DNA of 64,000 nt, taken from NCBI RefSeq assembly GCF_000716605.1, contig NZ_JNXE01000047.1, forward strand, positions 1 to 64,000, in the 5' to 3' direction. The DNA comes from Streptomyces sp. NRRL F-525 (lineage in GTDB: Bacteria > Actinomycetota > Actinomycetes > Streptomycetales > Streptomycetaceae). Positions 18,151-26,750 of this stretch are shown here, in pieces. Positions within the stretch are counted from its first letter, which is position 1. Each line of letters starts with the position of its first letter. The position numbers and the translations under genes were made by a program. The notes under the pieces were generated by a model. It worked only from the letters and a program-made list of their open reading frames with translations, had not been told where the DNA came from and did no database searches.

Positions 18151-21100
18151 ATGACGCCAGCCGAGCAGCCAACGGCCCACCAGCCGGCCCCCGACGACGC
18201 CCTTGTCGCGGACTCCCGCGAGCGTGCCGTCCGCGCCCTGCTGCGCCAGCCGCAGCTCAAGCGGTTGTGGAGCGCACAGCTCGTGACGGGTGTCGGTGAC
18301 ACCCTCGCCCTGCTGGTCCTGGTCGTGCTCGCCTTCCAGGCGGCCATCGCCCAGGGCTCGTTCGGCGGTGGCTATCGGGGTGTGGCGTTCGCGGTGGCGA
18401 CCGTCTTCGGGGCGCGCATCCTGGCGACGCTGCTCTTCGGGGCGGTGCTGCTCGGCCCGCTCACCTCGCTCACCTCCCAGGAGGGGCCGCTCGACCGGCG
18501 CTGGACCATGGTCGGCGCGGACGGTCTGCGGGCCGCGCTGCTGATCGTCGCCCCCCTGTGGATCGACTGGACTCCGGACAACGCTCTGGCGGTGCTCCTG
18601 GTGACCGCTTTCGTGACCGGGGTCGCCGAGCGCTTCTGGACGGTGTGCCGCGAGAGCGCCGGGCCCGCCCTGCTGCCCGCCCCGCCGCTGGAGGGCGCCA
18701 CGGTCCGGCCGCTGCCCGACCATATGGACGCGCTGCGCCGGCTGTCGCTGCGCACCAGCTTCGTGGCGATCCCCCTCGCGGCCGCCGCCCTCGTCGTGGC
18801 GGCCCTGCTCAACAACCTGCTGGGCACGGGCGTCGCCTGGTTCGACCAGCACCAGGCCGCGCTCGGTTCGTACGTCGCCGCCGGGCTGTTCGCCGCGTCC
18901 CTCTCCGTGCTGACCGCCCTGGAACTGCCCGGAATCCGCACCCCGCGCGCGCGGTCGCCGCTCGAGGGGCTGCGCCGCCCCAGGACGGGCACCGGCGTCG
19001 ACAAGGGCCGTACGGGCGCGATCGCGCTGCTCGTGGTCGCCTGTGCGGCCGTCGCCGGGGCGATCTCCGCCGCCGTCGCGGTGTCCGTGCTGCAGGCCCA
19101 GGATCTGCACGGCGGCCCGGTGACCTTCGGGCTGCTGGTCCTCGGGCTGACCGGCGGGGTCGTGGTCGGCATCCGTACGGCGCCCGCGCTGCTGCCGACG
19201 TTGTCGCGCCGCCGCCTGCTGACCCTGGCGATCGCCTTCACCGGCATCGCGCTGCTCGCCGCGGGCCTGGTCCCGGACCTCACCACCGTGCTGCTGATCG
19301 TCGCGCTCGCCGGCATCGGCGCGGGCGTGGCCGCCAACACGGGGCACACCCTGCTCGACCAGGAGGCCGAGGACTACCGCCGGGCTCGTACGACCGAGCA
19401 CCTGCACGCGGTCGTCCGGGTCGCGGTGGCGCTCGGCGCGCTGATCGCCCCCCTGGTGGCTGCGCTGATCGGCCCGCACCGCCTGGAGAACGGCAAGTTC
19501 GTGTTCGCGCACGGCGGTGCCGCGTTCACGCTGATGCTGGTCGGCGCCCTGCTGCTGCCGGTCGCCGCGCTGGTGCTGGCCAAGGTCGACGACCGCGCGG
19601 GAGTGCCGCTGCGGCACGATCTGCGGGACGCGCTGCTCGGCGGCGACGACCCCGACACGGTGCCCGCGAGCACCGGCTTCTTCATCGCCCTGGAGGGCGG
19701 CGACGGCGCCGGGAAGTCCACCCAGGCCGAGGCCCTCGCCGAGTGGATCAGGGGCAAGGGACACGAGGTCGTGCTGACCCGCGAGCCCGGCGCGACCCCG
19801 GTCGGCAAGCGGCTGCGGTCGATCCTGCTCGACGTGTCGTCGGCGGGACTGTCCCACCGCGCGGAGGCGCTGCTCTACGCCGCCGACCGCGCGGAGCACG
19901 TCGACACCGTCGTACGTCCGGCTCTGGAGCGCGGCGCGGTCGTCGTCTCCGACCGCTACATCGACTCCTCCGTCGCCTACCAGGGCGCGGGCCGCGACCT
20001 GTCCCCGACCGAGATCGCCCGCATCAACCGGTGGGCCACGGACGGACTCGTCCCGCACATGACCGTCCTGCTGGACGTGGACCCGGAGACCGCCCGCGAG
20101 CGGTTCACCGAGGCGCCGGACCGACTCGAGTCGGAGCCCGCCGAGTTCCACGCGCGCGTACGGTCCGGTTTCCTCACGCTGGCCGCCGCCGACCCGAGCC
20201 GCTACCTGGTGGTCGACGCGGGCCAGGAGCCCGAAGCCGTCACCACGGTGATCAGGCACCGCCTCGACACCGTCCTGCCGCTCTCCGAGGCCGAGATCAA
20301 GGCCCAGGAGGAGGCGCGCAAGGCCGCCGAGGAGGAGGCCCGCCGCAAGGCCGAGGAAGAGGCCGCGCGGAAGGCCGAGGAGGAGCGCCTGGAGCGCGAG
20401 CGCCAGGAGCAGCTCGCCCAGCTGCGCGCCGAGGAGGAGGAGCGCAAGCGGCGCGAGCTGGAGGAGGCCCAGCGCCGCGAGGCCGAACGCCAGGCCGAGG
20501 AGGCCCGGCAGCGCGCCGAGGACGCACGCAGGCGTGCCGAGGAGGAGAAGGCCCGCCTCCTCGCCGAGGAAGAGGCCCGCGCCGCCGAGGAGGCCCGCCG
20601 CAGGGCGGAGGCCGACCGGTTGCGCCAGCAGGCCGAGGACGAGGCCCGGCTGCGCGCCGAGGCGGAGGCACGGCGGCTGGAGAAGCAGCGCAAGGCCGAG
20701 GCGGCCCTGCTCGCGGCCGAGGAGGCCCGCCGCCTGGCGGCGGAGGCGGCGGCCGCGGCGGAGCGGGCGGCTCGACAGCCGACGGCTCCTGTGACTCCCG
20801 CGGCTCCGGAGCCCAGGCCTGAGGCGTCGACCGTGCCGACGCCGGTGGTGAAGCCGGGTTCGGGCGCGGGTGCCGGTGCGCGTGGGCGGTCGGCGGAGGA
20901 CACGGCTGTGCTGCGGCCGGTGAGTTCTGGTTCCGGTTCCGGTTCCGGGGACGAGACGGCCGTACTGCGGTCGGTGTCCGGGGATTCCGGGGCGTCCGGT
21001 TCCGAGGCGCGCGACTCCGAGAGGACGGCCGAGCTGCCGCAGCCGCCCGCTCCCGCGGGGGCCGCGGACGAGACCGCCGTACTGCCGCCGGTGTCCGCCG

Positions 21101-21444
21101 CCGAGGAGACGGCCGTGCTGCCGCCGGTCGGTGCCGCGGAGGAGACCGCGGTGCTGCCGCCGGTGCGTGACCAGGAGTCGTCGGACCGGGTGCCCGCGGG
21201 CTTCTTCCGGGACGAGCGTCCGGCCGGTCAGGGCGACGGCGAGGACCGCACCCGCGAGCTGCCCCAGGTCGACGAGCAGGGTGCGCCCCGGCGCCGGCCG
21301 CGTCCCGACTGGGCCGAGGAGACTCCTCTGGACGACCTGCCCTCGCTGGCCGACGAACTGCTCGGCCCGCGCGAGGACGGCGACTTCGGCAGCGACGACG
21401 ACACCGGGCGTGGCCGGGGACGTGGCCGGGGGCGCAGGGGCTGA
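18151..21444 (+). CDS. tmk: Membrane-anchored thymidylate kinase fusion (MFS-like domain + Tmk + coiled coil)
   Basis: Protein of 1097 residues. Residues about 40-490 contain many hydrophobic helices like an MFS-type transporter. Then comes a thymidylate kinase domain: P-loop GGDGAGKST at 516-524, SDRYIDSSVAYQG, and lid RERFTEAPDR. It makes dTDP from dTMP, needed for DNA replication. Residues about 715-870 form a highly charged Glu/Arg/Ala coiled coil. The C-terminal part has about seven TAVL/TREL motifs (DETAVLRSV, EETAVLPPV and similar) in acidic, disordered sequence, and ends in a GRGRGRGRRG tail. S. coelicolor has the same fusion, from memory. Followed by holB. Confidence 0.9.
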   Translation: MTPAEQPTAHQPAPDDALVADSRERAVRALLRQPQLKRLWSAQLVTGVGDTLALLVLVVLAFQAAIAQGSFGGGYRGVAFAVATVFGARILATLLFGAVLLGPLTSLTSQEGPLDRRWTMVGADGLRAALLIVAPLWIDWTPDNALAVLLVTAFVTGVAERFWTVCRESAGPALLPAPPLEGATVRPLPDHMDALRRLSLRTSFVAIPLAAAALVVAALLNNLLGTGVAWFDQHQAALGSYVAAGLFAASLSVLTALELPGIRTPRARSPLEGLRRPRTGTGVDKGRTGAIALLVVACAAVAGAISAAVAVSVLQAQDLHGGPVTFGLLVLGLTGGVVVGIRTAPALLPTLSRRRLLTLAIAFTGIALLAAGLVPDLTTVLLIVALAGIGAGVAANTGHTLLDQEAEDYRRARTTEHLHAVVRVAVALGALIAPLVAALIGPHRLENGKFVFAHGGAAFTLMLVGALLLPVAALVLAKVDDRAGVPLRHDLRDALLGGDDPDTVPASTGFFIALEGGDGAGKSTQAEALAEWIRGKGHEVVLTREPGATPVGKRLRSILLDVSSAGLSHRAEALLYAADRAEHVDTVVRPALERGAVVVSDRYIDSSVAYQGAGRDLSPTEIARINRWATDGLVPHMTVLLDVDPETARERFTEAPDRLESEPAEFHARVRSGFLTLAAADPSRYLVVDAGQEPEAVTTVIRHRLDTVLPLSEAEIKAQEEARKAAEEEARRKAEEEAARKAEEERLERERQEQLAQLRAEEEERKRRELEEAQRREAERQAEEARQRAEDARRRAEEEKARLLAEEEARAAEEARRRAEADRLRQQAEDEARLRAEAEARRLEKQRKAEAALLAAEEARRLAAEAAAAAERAARQPTAPVTPAAPEPRPEASTVPTPVVKPGSGAGAGARGRSAEDTAVLRPVSSGSGSGSGDETAVLRSVSGDSGASGSEARDSERTAELPQPPAPAGAADETAVLPPVSAAEETAVLPPVGAAEETAVLPPVRDQESSDRVPAGFFRDERPAGQGDGEDRTRELPQVDEQGAPRRRPRPDWAEETPLDDLPSLADELLGPREDGDFGSDDDTGRGRGRGRGRRG

Positions 21445-21501
21445 CCGCCAGTGGGGGCGTTGACCTGTACTTCGCCCCCCCGAGCCGCTCCCCGACCCCC
21501 G

Positions 21502-21529
21502 TTGTCAGTGGTGGCCCGCACAATGGATC
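21502..21529 (+). promoter_or_regulatory. Candidate promoter of holB
   Basis: TTGTCA in TTGTCAGTGGTGGCCCGC, 16 nt before TGGATC, about 37 nt before the ATG at 21566. Shares its extended -35 with 11778. Confidence 0.4.
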
Positions 21530-21565
21530 GCGTAACTCGAAACGTGACGAAAGGGCCGGTGACCC

Positions 21566-22771
21566 ATGACGGTGTGGGATGACCTGGTGGGCCAGGAGAA
21601 GGTGAGCGAGCAGCTCGATGCCGCCGCTCGGGACGCCGACGCCTTCGTCACCGCGGCGACCACCGGCACGGCCCCGCCGGAGGCGTCGAAGATGACGCAC
21701 GCCTGGCTGTTCACGGGGCCGCCCGGCGCGGGACGCAACCAGGCGGCGCGGGCCTTCGCCGCCGCCCTGCAGTGCGTGAGCCCCGACCGCGCGCTCGGCG
21801 GCAGCCCCGGCTGCGGCTTCTGCGACGGCTGTCATACGGCGTTGATCGGCACCCACGCCGATGTCACCACGGTCGCCGCGGTCGGCACGCAGATCCTCGC
21901 CGACGACATGCGGGACACGGTCCGCAAGTCCTTCACCTCACCGGCGACCGGCCGCTGGCAGATCATCCTCGTCGAGGACGCCGAGCGGCTGAACGAGAAG
22001 TCGGCCAACGCCGTCCTCAAGGCCGTGGAGGAACCCGCCCCCCGCACGGTGTGGCTCCTCTGCGCCCCCTCGATCGAGGACGTCCTCCCCACGATCCGCT
22101 CCCGCTGCCGCCACCTGAACCTGACGACGCCCTCGGTGGACGCCGTCGCCGACCTGCTCGTACGGCGGGAGGGCGTCGAACCGGCCGTGGCGATGGCCGC
22201 CGCGCGTGCCACGCAGGGGCACGTCGACCGGGCCCGCCGACTGGCCACGGACCCGGCCGCGCGCGAGCGCCGGGCCGCCGTGCTGAAGCTGCCGTTGCGC
22301 GTCGAGGACGTCGGCGGGTGCCTCAAGGCCGCCCAGGAGCTGGTGGACGCGGCGGCCGAGGACGCGAAGCAGCTGGCCGAGGAGGTGGACGACAAGGAGA
22401 CCGAGGAGATGAAGGCCGCGATGGGCGGCGGCCAGGGCAGCCGGATGCCGCGGGGCACGGCCGGGGTGATGAAGGACCTGGAGGACAAGCAGAAGCGCCG
22501 CAGGACGCGTACACAGCGGGACAGTCTCGACCTCGCGCTCACCGACCTCACCGCGTTCTACCGGGATGTGCTCGCCCTCCAGCTCGGTTCCCGGGTGGCG
22601 ATCGCCAACGCGGACGCGGAGGACGCGCTGGAGCGGCTCGCGCGCGCCGGTTCCCCGGAGTCCACGCTGCGCCGTATCGAGGCGATCGGCGCGTGTCGCG
22701 TGGCGCTCGACCGGAACGTGGCGCCGCTGCTCGCGGTGGAGGCGATGACGTTGGCGCTCAGAGCGGGGTGA
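21566..22771 (+). CDS. holB: DNA polymerase III subunit delta prime
   Basis: Clamp-loader subunit of 401 residues. AAA+ fold with degenerate P-loop GPPGAGRN (51-58; Arg in place of Lys, so probably no ATP hydrolysis), zinc-type cysteines in CGFCDGC, VEDAERLNEKSANAVLK, and the SRC arginine-finger motif in IRSRCRHL. A charged insert (DDKETEEMKAAMG) precedes the C-terminal helical domain. Follows tmk as in many bacteria. Start ATG 21566; RBS-like AAAGGGCCGGTG upstream. Confidence 0.95.
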   Translation: MTVWDDLVGQEKVSEQLDAAARDADAFVTAATTGTAPPEASKMTHAWLFTGPPGAGRNQAARAFAAALQCVSPDRALGGSPGCGFCDGCHTALIGTHADVTTVAAVGTQILADDMRDTVRKSFTSPATGRWQIILVEDAERLNEKSANAVLKAVEEPAPRTVWLLCAPSIEDVLPTIRSRCRHLNLTTPSVDAVADLLVRREGVEPAVAMAAARATQGHVDRARRLATDPAARERRAAVLKLPLRVEDVGGCLKAAQELVDAAAEDAKQLAEEVDDKETEEMKAAMGGGQGSRMPRGTAGVMKDLEDKQKRRRTRTQRDSLDLALTDLTAFYRDVLALQLGSRVAIANADAEDALERLARAGSPESTLRRIEAIGACRVALDRNVAPLLAVEAMTLALRAG

Positions 22772-22846
22772 GGGCGGGTCGGATCGCGGGCCGAGCGGTG
22801 TGCTGAGCTGTGGGCCGAGCGGTGGGCTGATCTTTCGGGCGTGAGG

Positions 22847-22875
22847 TTGACGGTGTAACTCGTCCGGGGCGGATC
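22847..22875 (+). promoter_or_regulatory. Possible promoter of the S33 peptidase gene
   Basis: TTGACG, 17-nt spacer, CGGATC, 47 nt before the ATG at 22922. The preceding gap also has two related GGGCCGAGCGGTG units (about 22789 and 22813). Confidence 0.4.
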
Positions 22876-22921
22876 ATGCGCGCAGAGCATTCACGTGATC
22901 GCGCAGGGTTACGCTCGGTCG

Positions 22922-24568
22922 ATGCACATCAGGCGCCCCCTCCGCCGGCCCAGCGAGCGCAGCCAGCCGAGTCAGCCCAGCCAGGACCGTCGAAGCCACG
23001 GAAGCCACCGCACCCGTCGGACCGGCGGCACGCTGCTCGCCGTAGCCGCGCTGCTCGTGTCCACCGCGTGTTCCTCGGGGAGTTCGACACCGGCGACGAG
23101 TCCGGCCGCGGACGTGGCGCTGGCCCCGCTGCCGCGGGCGACGCCGTCCACGCTGACGTCGTACTACGGGCAGAAGCTCAGTTGGCACACGTGCGGTGTC
23201 CCCGGTTTCGAGTGCGCCACGATGAAGGCGCCGCTGGACTACGCGAAGCCCGGCGCCGGCGACATCCGGCTCGCGGTCGCCCGCAAGAAGGCCACCGGCA
23301 AGGGCAAGCCGCTCGGTTCGCTGATGGTGAACCCGGGCGGGCCGGGCGGTTCGGCGGTCGGCTATCTCCAGCAGTACGCCGGGATCGGCTACCCGGCCGA
23401 GGTCCGCGCCCGCTACGACATGGTCGCGATGGACCCCCGTGGCGTCGCCCGCAGCGAGCCGGTCGAGTGCCTCGGCGGGCGGGCCATGGACACGTTCACG
23501 CAGACCGACACGACCCCCGACGACCAGCGCGAGACCACCGAACTCGTCGCCGAATACAAGAAGTTCGCGGAAGGCTGCGGCGCACACTCGCCCGACGTCT
23601 TGCGCCATGTCTCGACGATCGAGGCGGCGCGGGACATGGACATCCTGCGGGCGGTGCTGGGGGACCGGAAACTGACGTACGTCGGGGCGTCGTACGGGAC
23701 GTTCCTCGGAGCGACGTACGCGGGCCTCTTCCCCGACCGGGTCGGCCGCGTCGTCCTCGACGGCGCGATGGACCCGTCCCTGCCCGCGCGCCGCATGAAC
23801 CTCGACCAGACGGCGGGGTTCGAGACGGCGTTCCAGTCCTTCGCGAAGGACTGCGTACGGCAGACGGACTGCCCGCTCGGCGGCAAGGGCACGACGCCCG
23901 CCAAGGTCGGCGACCACCTGAAGGCGTTCTTCAAGAAGCTCGACGCGCACCCGATCCCCACCGGTGACGCGGACGGCCGCAAGCTCGGCGAGGCGCTCGC
24001 GACCACCGGCGTGATCGCGGCGATGTACGACGAGGCGGCCTGGCCGCAGTTGCGCGAGGCGCTCACGTCGGCGATGAAGGAGAACGACGGCGCCGGGCTG
24101 CTCGTCCTCTCCGACAGCTACTACGAGCGTGACGCCGACGGCCGCTACTCGAACCTGATGTTCGCCAACGCCGCCGTGAACTGCCTCGATCTCCCGGCCG
24201 CGTTCTCGACCACCGACCAGGTCGAGAAGGCCCTCCCCGCCTTCGAGAAGGCGTCCCCGGTCTTCGGCGACGGCCTCGCCTGGGCCTCCCTGAACTGCGC
24301 GTACTGGCCGGTCAAGGCCACGGGCGAACCCCACCGCATCGAGGCGAAGGGCGCCGCCCCGATCGTGGTCGTCGGCACGACGCGTGATCCGGCGACGCCG
24401 TACCGGTGGGCCCAGGCTCTGGCTCACCAGCTCTCTTCGGGGCGGCTGCTGACGTATGTGGGGGATGGGCACACCGCGTATGGGCGGGGTAGTGCGTGCG
24501 TCGACTCGGCGGTCGATGCGTATTTGCTGCGGGGGCGGGTGCCGGGGGAGGGGAAGCGGTGTTCATAG
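22922..24568 (+). CDS. Lipoprotein alpha/beta hydrolase, S33 tripeptidyl-aminopeptidase type
   Basis: Exported hydrolase of 548 residues. A long basic N-terminus leads to a hydrophobic signal ending LVSTAC with lipobox Cys50. Catalytic triad from sequence: Ser257 (GASYGT), Asp489 (TTRDPATPY) and His517 (GDGHTAYG); the oxyanion segment is NPGGPGGS. The architecture with a C-terminal TAP-like domain fits the tripeptidyl aminopeptidases (Slp/Tap) of Streptomyces that trim peptides outside the cell. ATG 22922 chosen; a GTG at 22895 is also open. No strong Shine-Dalgarno. Confidence 0.9.
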   Translation: MHIRRPLRRPSERSQPSQPSQDRRSHGSHRTRRTGGTLLAVAALLVSTACSSGSSTPATSPAADVALAPLPRATPSTLTSYYGQKLSWHTCGVPGFECATMKAPLDYAKPGAGDIRLAVARKKATGKGKPLGSLMVNPGGPGGSAVGYLQQYAGIGYPAEVRARYDMVAMDPRGVARSEPVECLGGRAMDTFTQTDTTPDDQRETTELVAEYKKFAEGCGAHSPDVLRHVSTIEAARDMDILRAVLGDRKLTYVGASYGTFLGATYAGLFPDRVGRVVLDGAMDPSLPARRMNLDQTAGFETAFQSFAKDCVRQTDCPLGGKGTTPAKVGDHLKAFFKKLDAHPIPTGDADGRKLGEALATTGVIAAMYDEAAWPQLREALTSAMKENDGAGLLVLSDSYYERDADGRYSNLMFANAAVNCLDLPAAFSTTDQVEKALPAFEKASPVFGDGLAWASLNCAYWPVKATGEPHRIEAKGAAPIVVVGTTRDPATPYRWAQALAHQLSSGRLLTYVGDGHTAYGRGSACVDSAVDAYLLRGRVPGEGKRCS

Positions 24569-24659
24569 CGTTGGTGGGGTGCGGGGTGGTGTGGGCGGGG
24601 TGTGTCTGGGGTCGTCCTGGGGTGTGGGCGGGGTAGCCCCCGGGGTGCGGTCGGGGTGC

Positions 24660-24689
24660 TTCTGGGGGGTGTACGGAGCACCCCCAGAA
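24660..24689. terminator. Hairpin between peptidase gene and tRNA
   Basis: ttctgggg(g)gtg pairs with cacccccagaa (11 bp with one bulged G), loop tacggag. It follows a GGGGT-rich stretch after the stop codon. Confidence 0.7.
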
Positions 24690-24739
24690 ACTGTGTAGAC
24701 TTTCCGACGTTGCTGATCGCACCATGGTGTGGACAGCGC

Positions 24740-24813
24740 GCCGCCTTAGCTCAGATGGCCAGAGCAACGCACTCGTAATGCGTAGGTCTCGGGTTCGAAT
24801 CCCGAAGGCGGCT
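24740..24813 (+). tRNA. tRNA-Thr(CGT)
   Basis: Complete cloverleaf: acceptor GCCGCCT/AGGCGGC, D-loop AGCTCAGATGGCCAGAGC, anticodon stem ACGCA/TGCGT with loop CTCGTAA (anticodon CGT), T-arm CGGGTTCGAATCCCG. No CCA encoded. Marks the left edge of the accessory region. Confidence 0.97.
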
Positions 24814-24819
24814 CTGTGG

Positions 24820-24858
24820 AAGCCTCAGGACTCACTCGCCGTGACCTGGGGCTTTTGC
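24820..24858 (+). terminator. Terminator after tRNA-Thr
   Basis: aagcctcagg pairs with cctggggctt (10 bp, one G-T wobble), followed by TTGCTTTTCC. The next 240 bp to 25099 show nothing recognisable. Confidence 0.65.
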
Positions 24859-25099
24859 TTTTCCGTTACCTTGTGTCGCAGTGGCGGCCCAGCCCGAGAA
24901 CCGTTGCTGAAGGCCGCCGGTGGACACGCGTCCAGTGGGCGTGCGGAGCGGTGTGCGAGCGCGCTCACGAGAACCGGGTTGTCGCGCCGGAGTCGAAGGG
25001 GCTGCGGGCCTGTGCCTCTCGGGCCGTCGGCGGCGACGCTGTTGGAGGGTTTCCATAAAACAGGCCGGCCGAGATGGCGACTGGTGAAGAATCAGCCGG

Positions 25100-26353
25100 A
25101 TGGGCAACGAGATTCAGCTGATCAGCGGCGGTGACGGACTGACGGTCATCGGGAGTGAGGCGGATGTCGAACGCTTCCTCGTCTCGGAGGGGTTGACGTC
25201 GAAGCAACACGGATCGCGACGGCTCAAATCCGTCGCTGGTACCGGGGGCGTGGTCGCGCAGGCAGGTTCGGACATTGCCGCCGAATCCGCTTGCTGGGTG
25301 AAGCTGACCCGGGAGTCGGCACAGGTCGTCAAGAAGTACGGGCTTAGGGAAAGCTCGAAGACGGGTCTCAGCACAGGTGTGGTGAAGGGGCCCAAGGGCC
25401 AGATCAGGGGATTCGCCGAGTTCGCGACCGGGCCCCGATCGCTTCTGGGCAACCCGGCGGTTCTCGCTCATGCTGCGGGGATCATGGCGCAGCTCGCGAT
25501 GCAGCAGACCATGGACCAGATCACCGACTATCTCGCCACGATCGACGAGAAGGTCGACGATGTACTCCGTGCCCAGAAGGACGCTGCGGTGGCGGACATG
25601 ATCGGAGCGGAGCTCGTGATCGAGGAGGCCATGACCATCCGGGAGCAGGTGGGCCGGGTTTCCGAGATCACGTGGTCGAAGGTGCAGGCCACGCCGGGGA
25701 CGATTGCGACGACCCAGGTGTACGCGTTGCGTCGACTCGACGCACTCGCGGAGAAGATGGAGCGCAAGGCCAAGATCGGTGATCTCGCCGAGGCGGCCAG
25801 GGAAGCCGAGTGCAAGGCTCAGGAGTGGCTAGCTGTGCTGGCTCGTTGCTTCCAACTGCAGGACGCGATCGCCGTGCTCGAACTCGACCGGGTGCTGGAC
25901 ACGGCTGCGGAGGAGCTGGACCGGCACCGCCTCGGGATTCGGATTGCCCGGCAGAATCGGCTGGATCTCATTTCGCGGAGCACCGAGCGTCTGGTGGCCC
26001 GGATGAATGAGGCTGCCGGGGCGGCCAACGCGAAGGTGCTGCTGCACCCGGCCAAGTCCCCGGCCGTGGTCCAGTCGAGCAACCATGTCGTGGGTGGTGT
26101 CCATGACTTCCATGGGCGGCTCGGGATCGAGTCCGGTCGCCAGCCGTCGGAGACGAGACGGTGGGCGGCTGCGGCCGCTGAGGTGAGGGACAAAGCGCTT
26201 GAGACAGGAGCGAAGGGCGTCGGTGCCGCCAGAAGCCTCGGCAACGAGACCGTCGATCGGGCCAGCTCGATCAAGGGCAAGCTCTCCAGTGGGGTCGCCG
26301 AGCGGACACGCCGTGGGCGCGGGGACGAGGAGGAACGCGAGGAGAAAGGCTGA
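25100..26353 (+). CDS. Hypothetical helical protein, first gene after the tRNA
   Basis: Protein of 417 residues, family not recognised. The first 60 residues look globular (ISGGDGLTVIGSEADVERFL). A short hydrophobic patch around ALAHAAGIMAQLAMQQ precedes a long amphipathic helical middle (TIDEKVDDVLRAQKDAA, ALRRLDALAEKMERKAK). The C-terminus is basic and charged. No membrane or signal segments. ATG at 25100; weak RBS. Not clearly linked to the downstream genes, which start 400 bp later. A scaffold- or phage-like role cannot be assigned. Confidence 0.6.
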   Translation: MGNEIQLISGGDGLTVIGSEADVERFLVSEGLTSKQHGSRRLKSVAGTGGVVAQAGSDIAAESACWVKLTRESAQVVKKYGLRESSKTGLSTGVVKGPKGQIRGFAEFATGPRSLLGNPAVLAHAAGIMAQLAMQQTMDQITDYLATIDEKVDDVLRAQKDAAVADMIGAELVIEEAMTIREQVGRVSEITWSKVQATPGTIATTQVYALRRLDALAEKMERKAKIGDLAEAAREAECKAQEWLAVLARCFQLQDAIAVLELDRVLDTAAEELDRHRLGIRIARQNRLDLISRSTERLVARMNEAAGAANAKVLLHPAKSPAVVQSSNHVVGGVHDFHGRLGIESGRQPSETRRWAAAAAEVRDKALETGAKGVGAARSLGNETVDRASSIKGKLSSGVAERTRRGRGDEEEREEKG

Positions 26354-26395
26354 GTGAGCGCCGAACGTGAGCCACTTGCGCAGCCCGCTGCATCC

Positions 26396-26581
26396 TCAAC
26401 TGCGAAGAACCGCATTGCCGCGGAGGAACCGGTCGTGAACCTTTTGCGTTTTCGTGTCGGCGTCGGCGACTTCACCCCTGACGTCCAGGAGGAGAGCCTC
26501 CAGCTTCTCAAGGGCGTAGGCGCGATCTGGCGGCTTCGCCAAGGTCCCGCCCGCCCAGGGGGCCGGCAGGTTCCTTGTGTC
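26396..26581 (-). pseudogene. C-terminal fragment of an unrecognised protein
   Basis: An open frame of 62 codons on the minus strand with strong GC3 bias encodes ...LPAPWAGGTLAKPPDRAYAL..., then EKLEALLLDVRGEVADAD, and ends RGNAVLRS and a stop. It has no good start codon and opens directly after a stop, so it looks like a severed gene end. A plus-strand frame (26354-26689) also spans this gap but has less protein-like composition. Confidence 0.4.
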
Positions 26582-26750
26582 TCAAGCCGACCACGACAGT
26601 GCTGTGAAGCCGGCGGTCTTGGGGAGCCAGTTGGAGGGCGAGTGCTCCTGCAGAAGTCCGGAGCCTCGATCAACGCGCACTTACAGTAGGAACATCCGTC
26701 GTGCTCGCCGACCCGTTGCGTTGCATGCGGACGGAGGGGGAAGAGCGAGG

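Noticed and set aside
24740..24813. tRNA 3' end as an attachment site
   Set aside because: No second copy of the T-arm/acceptor sequence and no integrase gene noticed in the window; cannot be supported.
26354..26689. A 111-codon plus-strand frame starting at the stop of the first accessory gene
   Set aside because: Cys/Arg/Gly-rich late part, no family features; the minus-strand frame in the same place has better codon bias.
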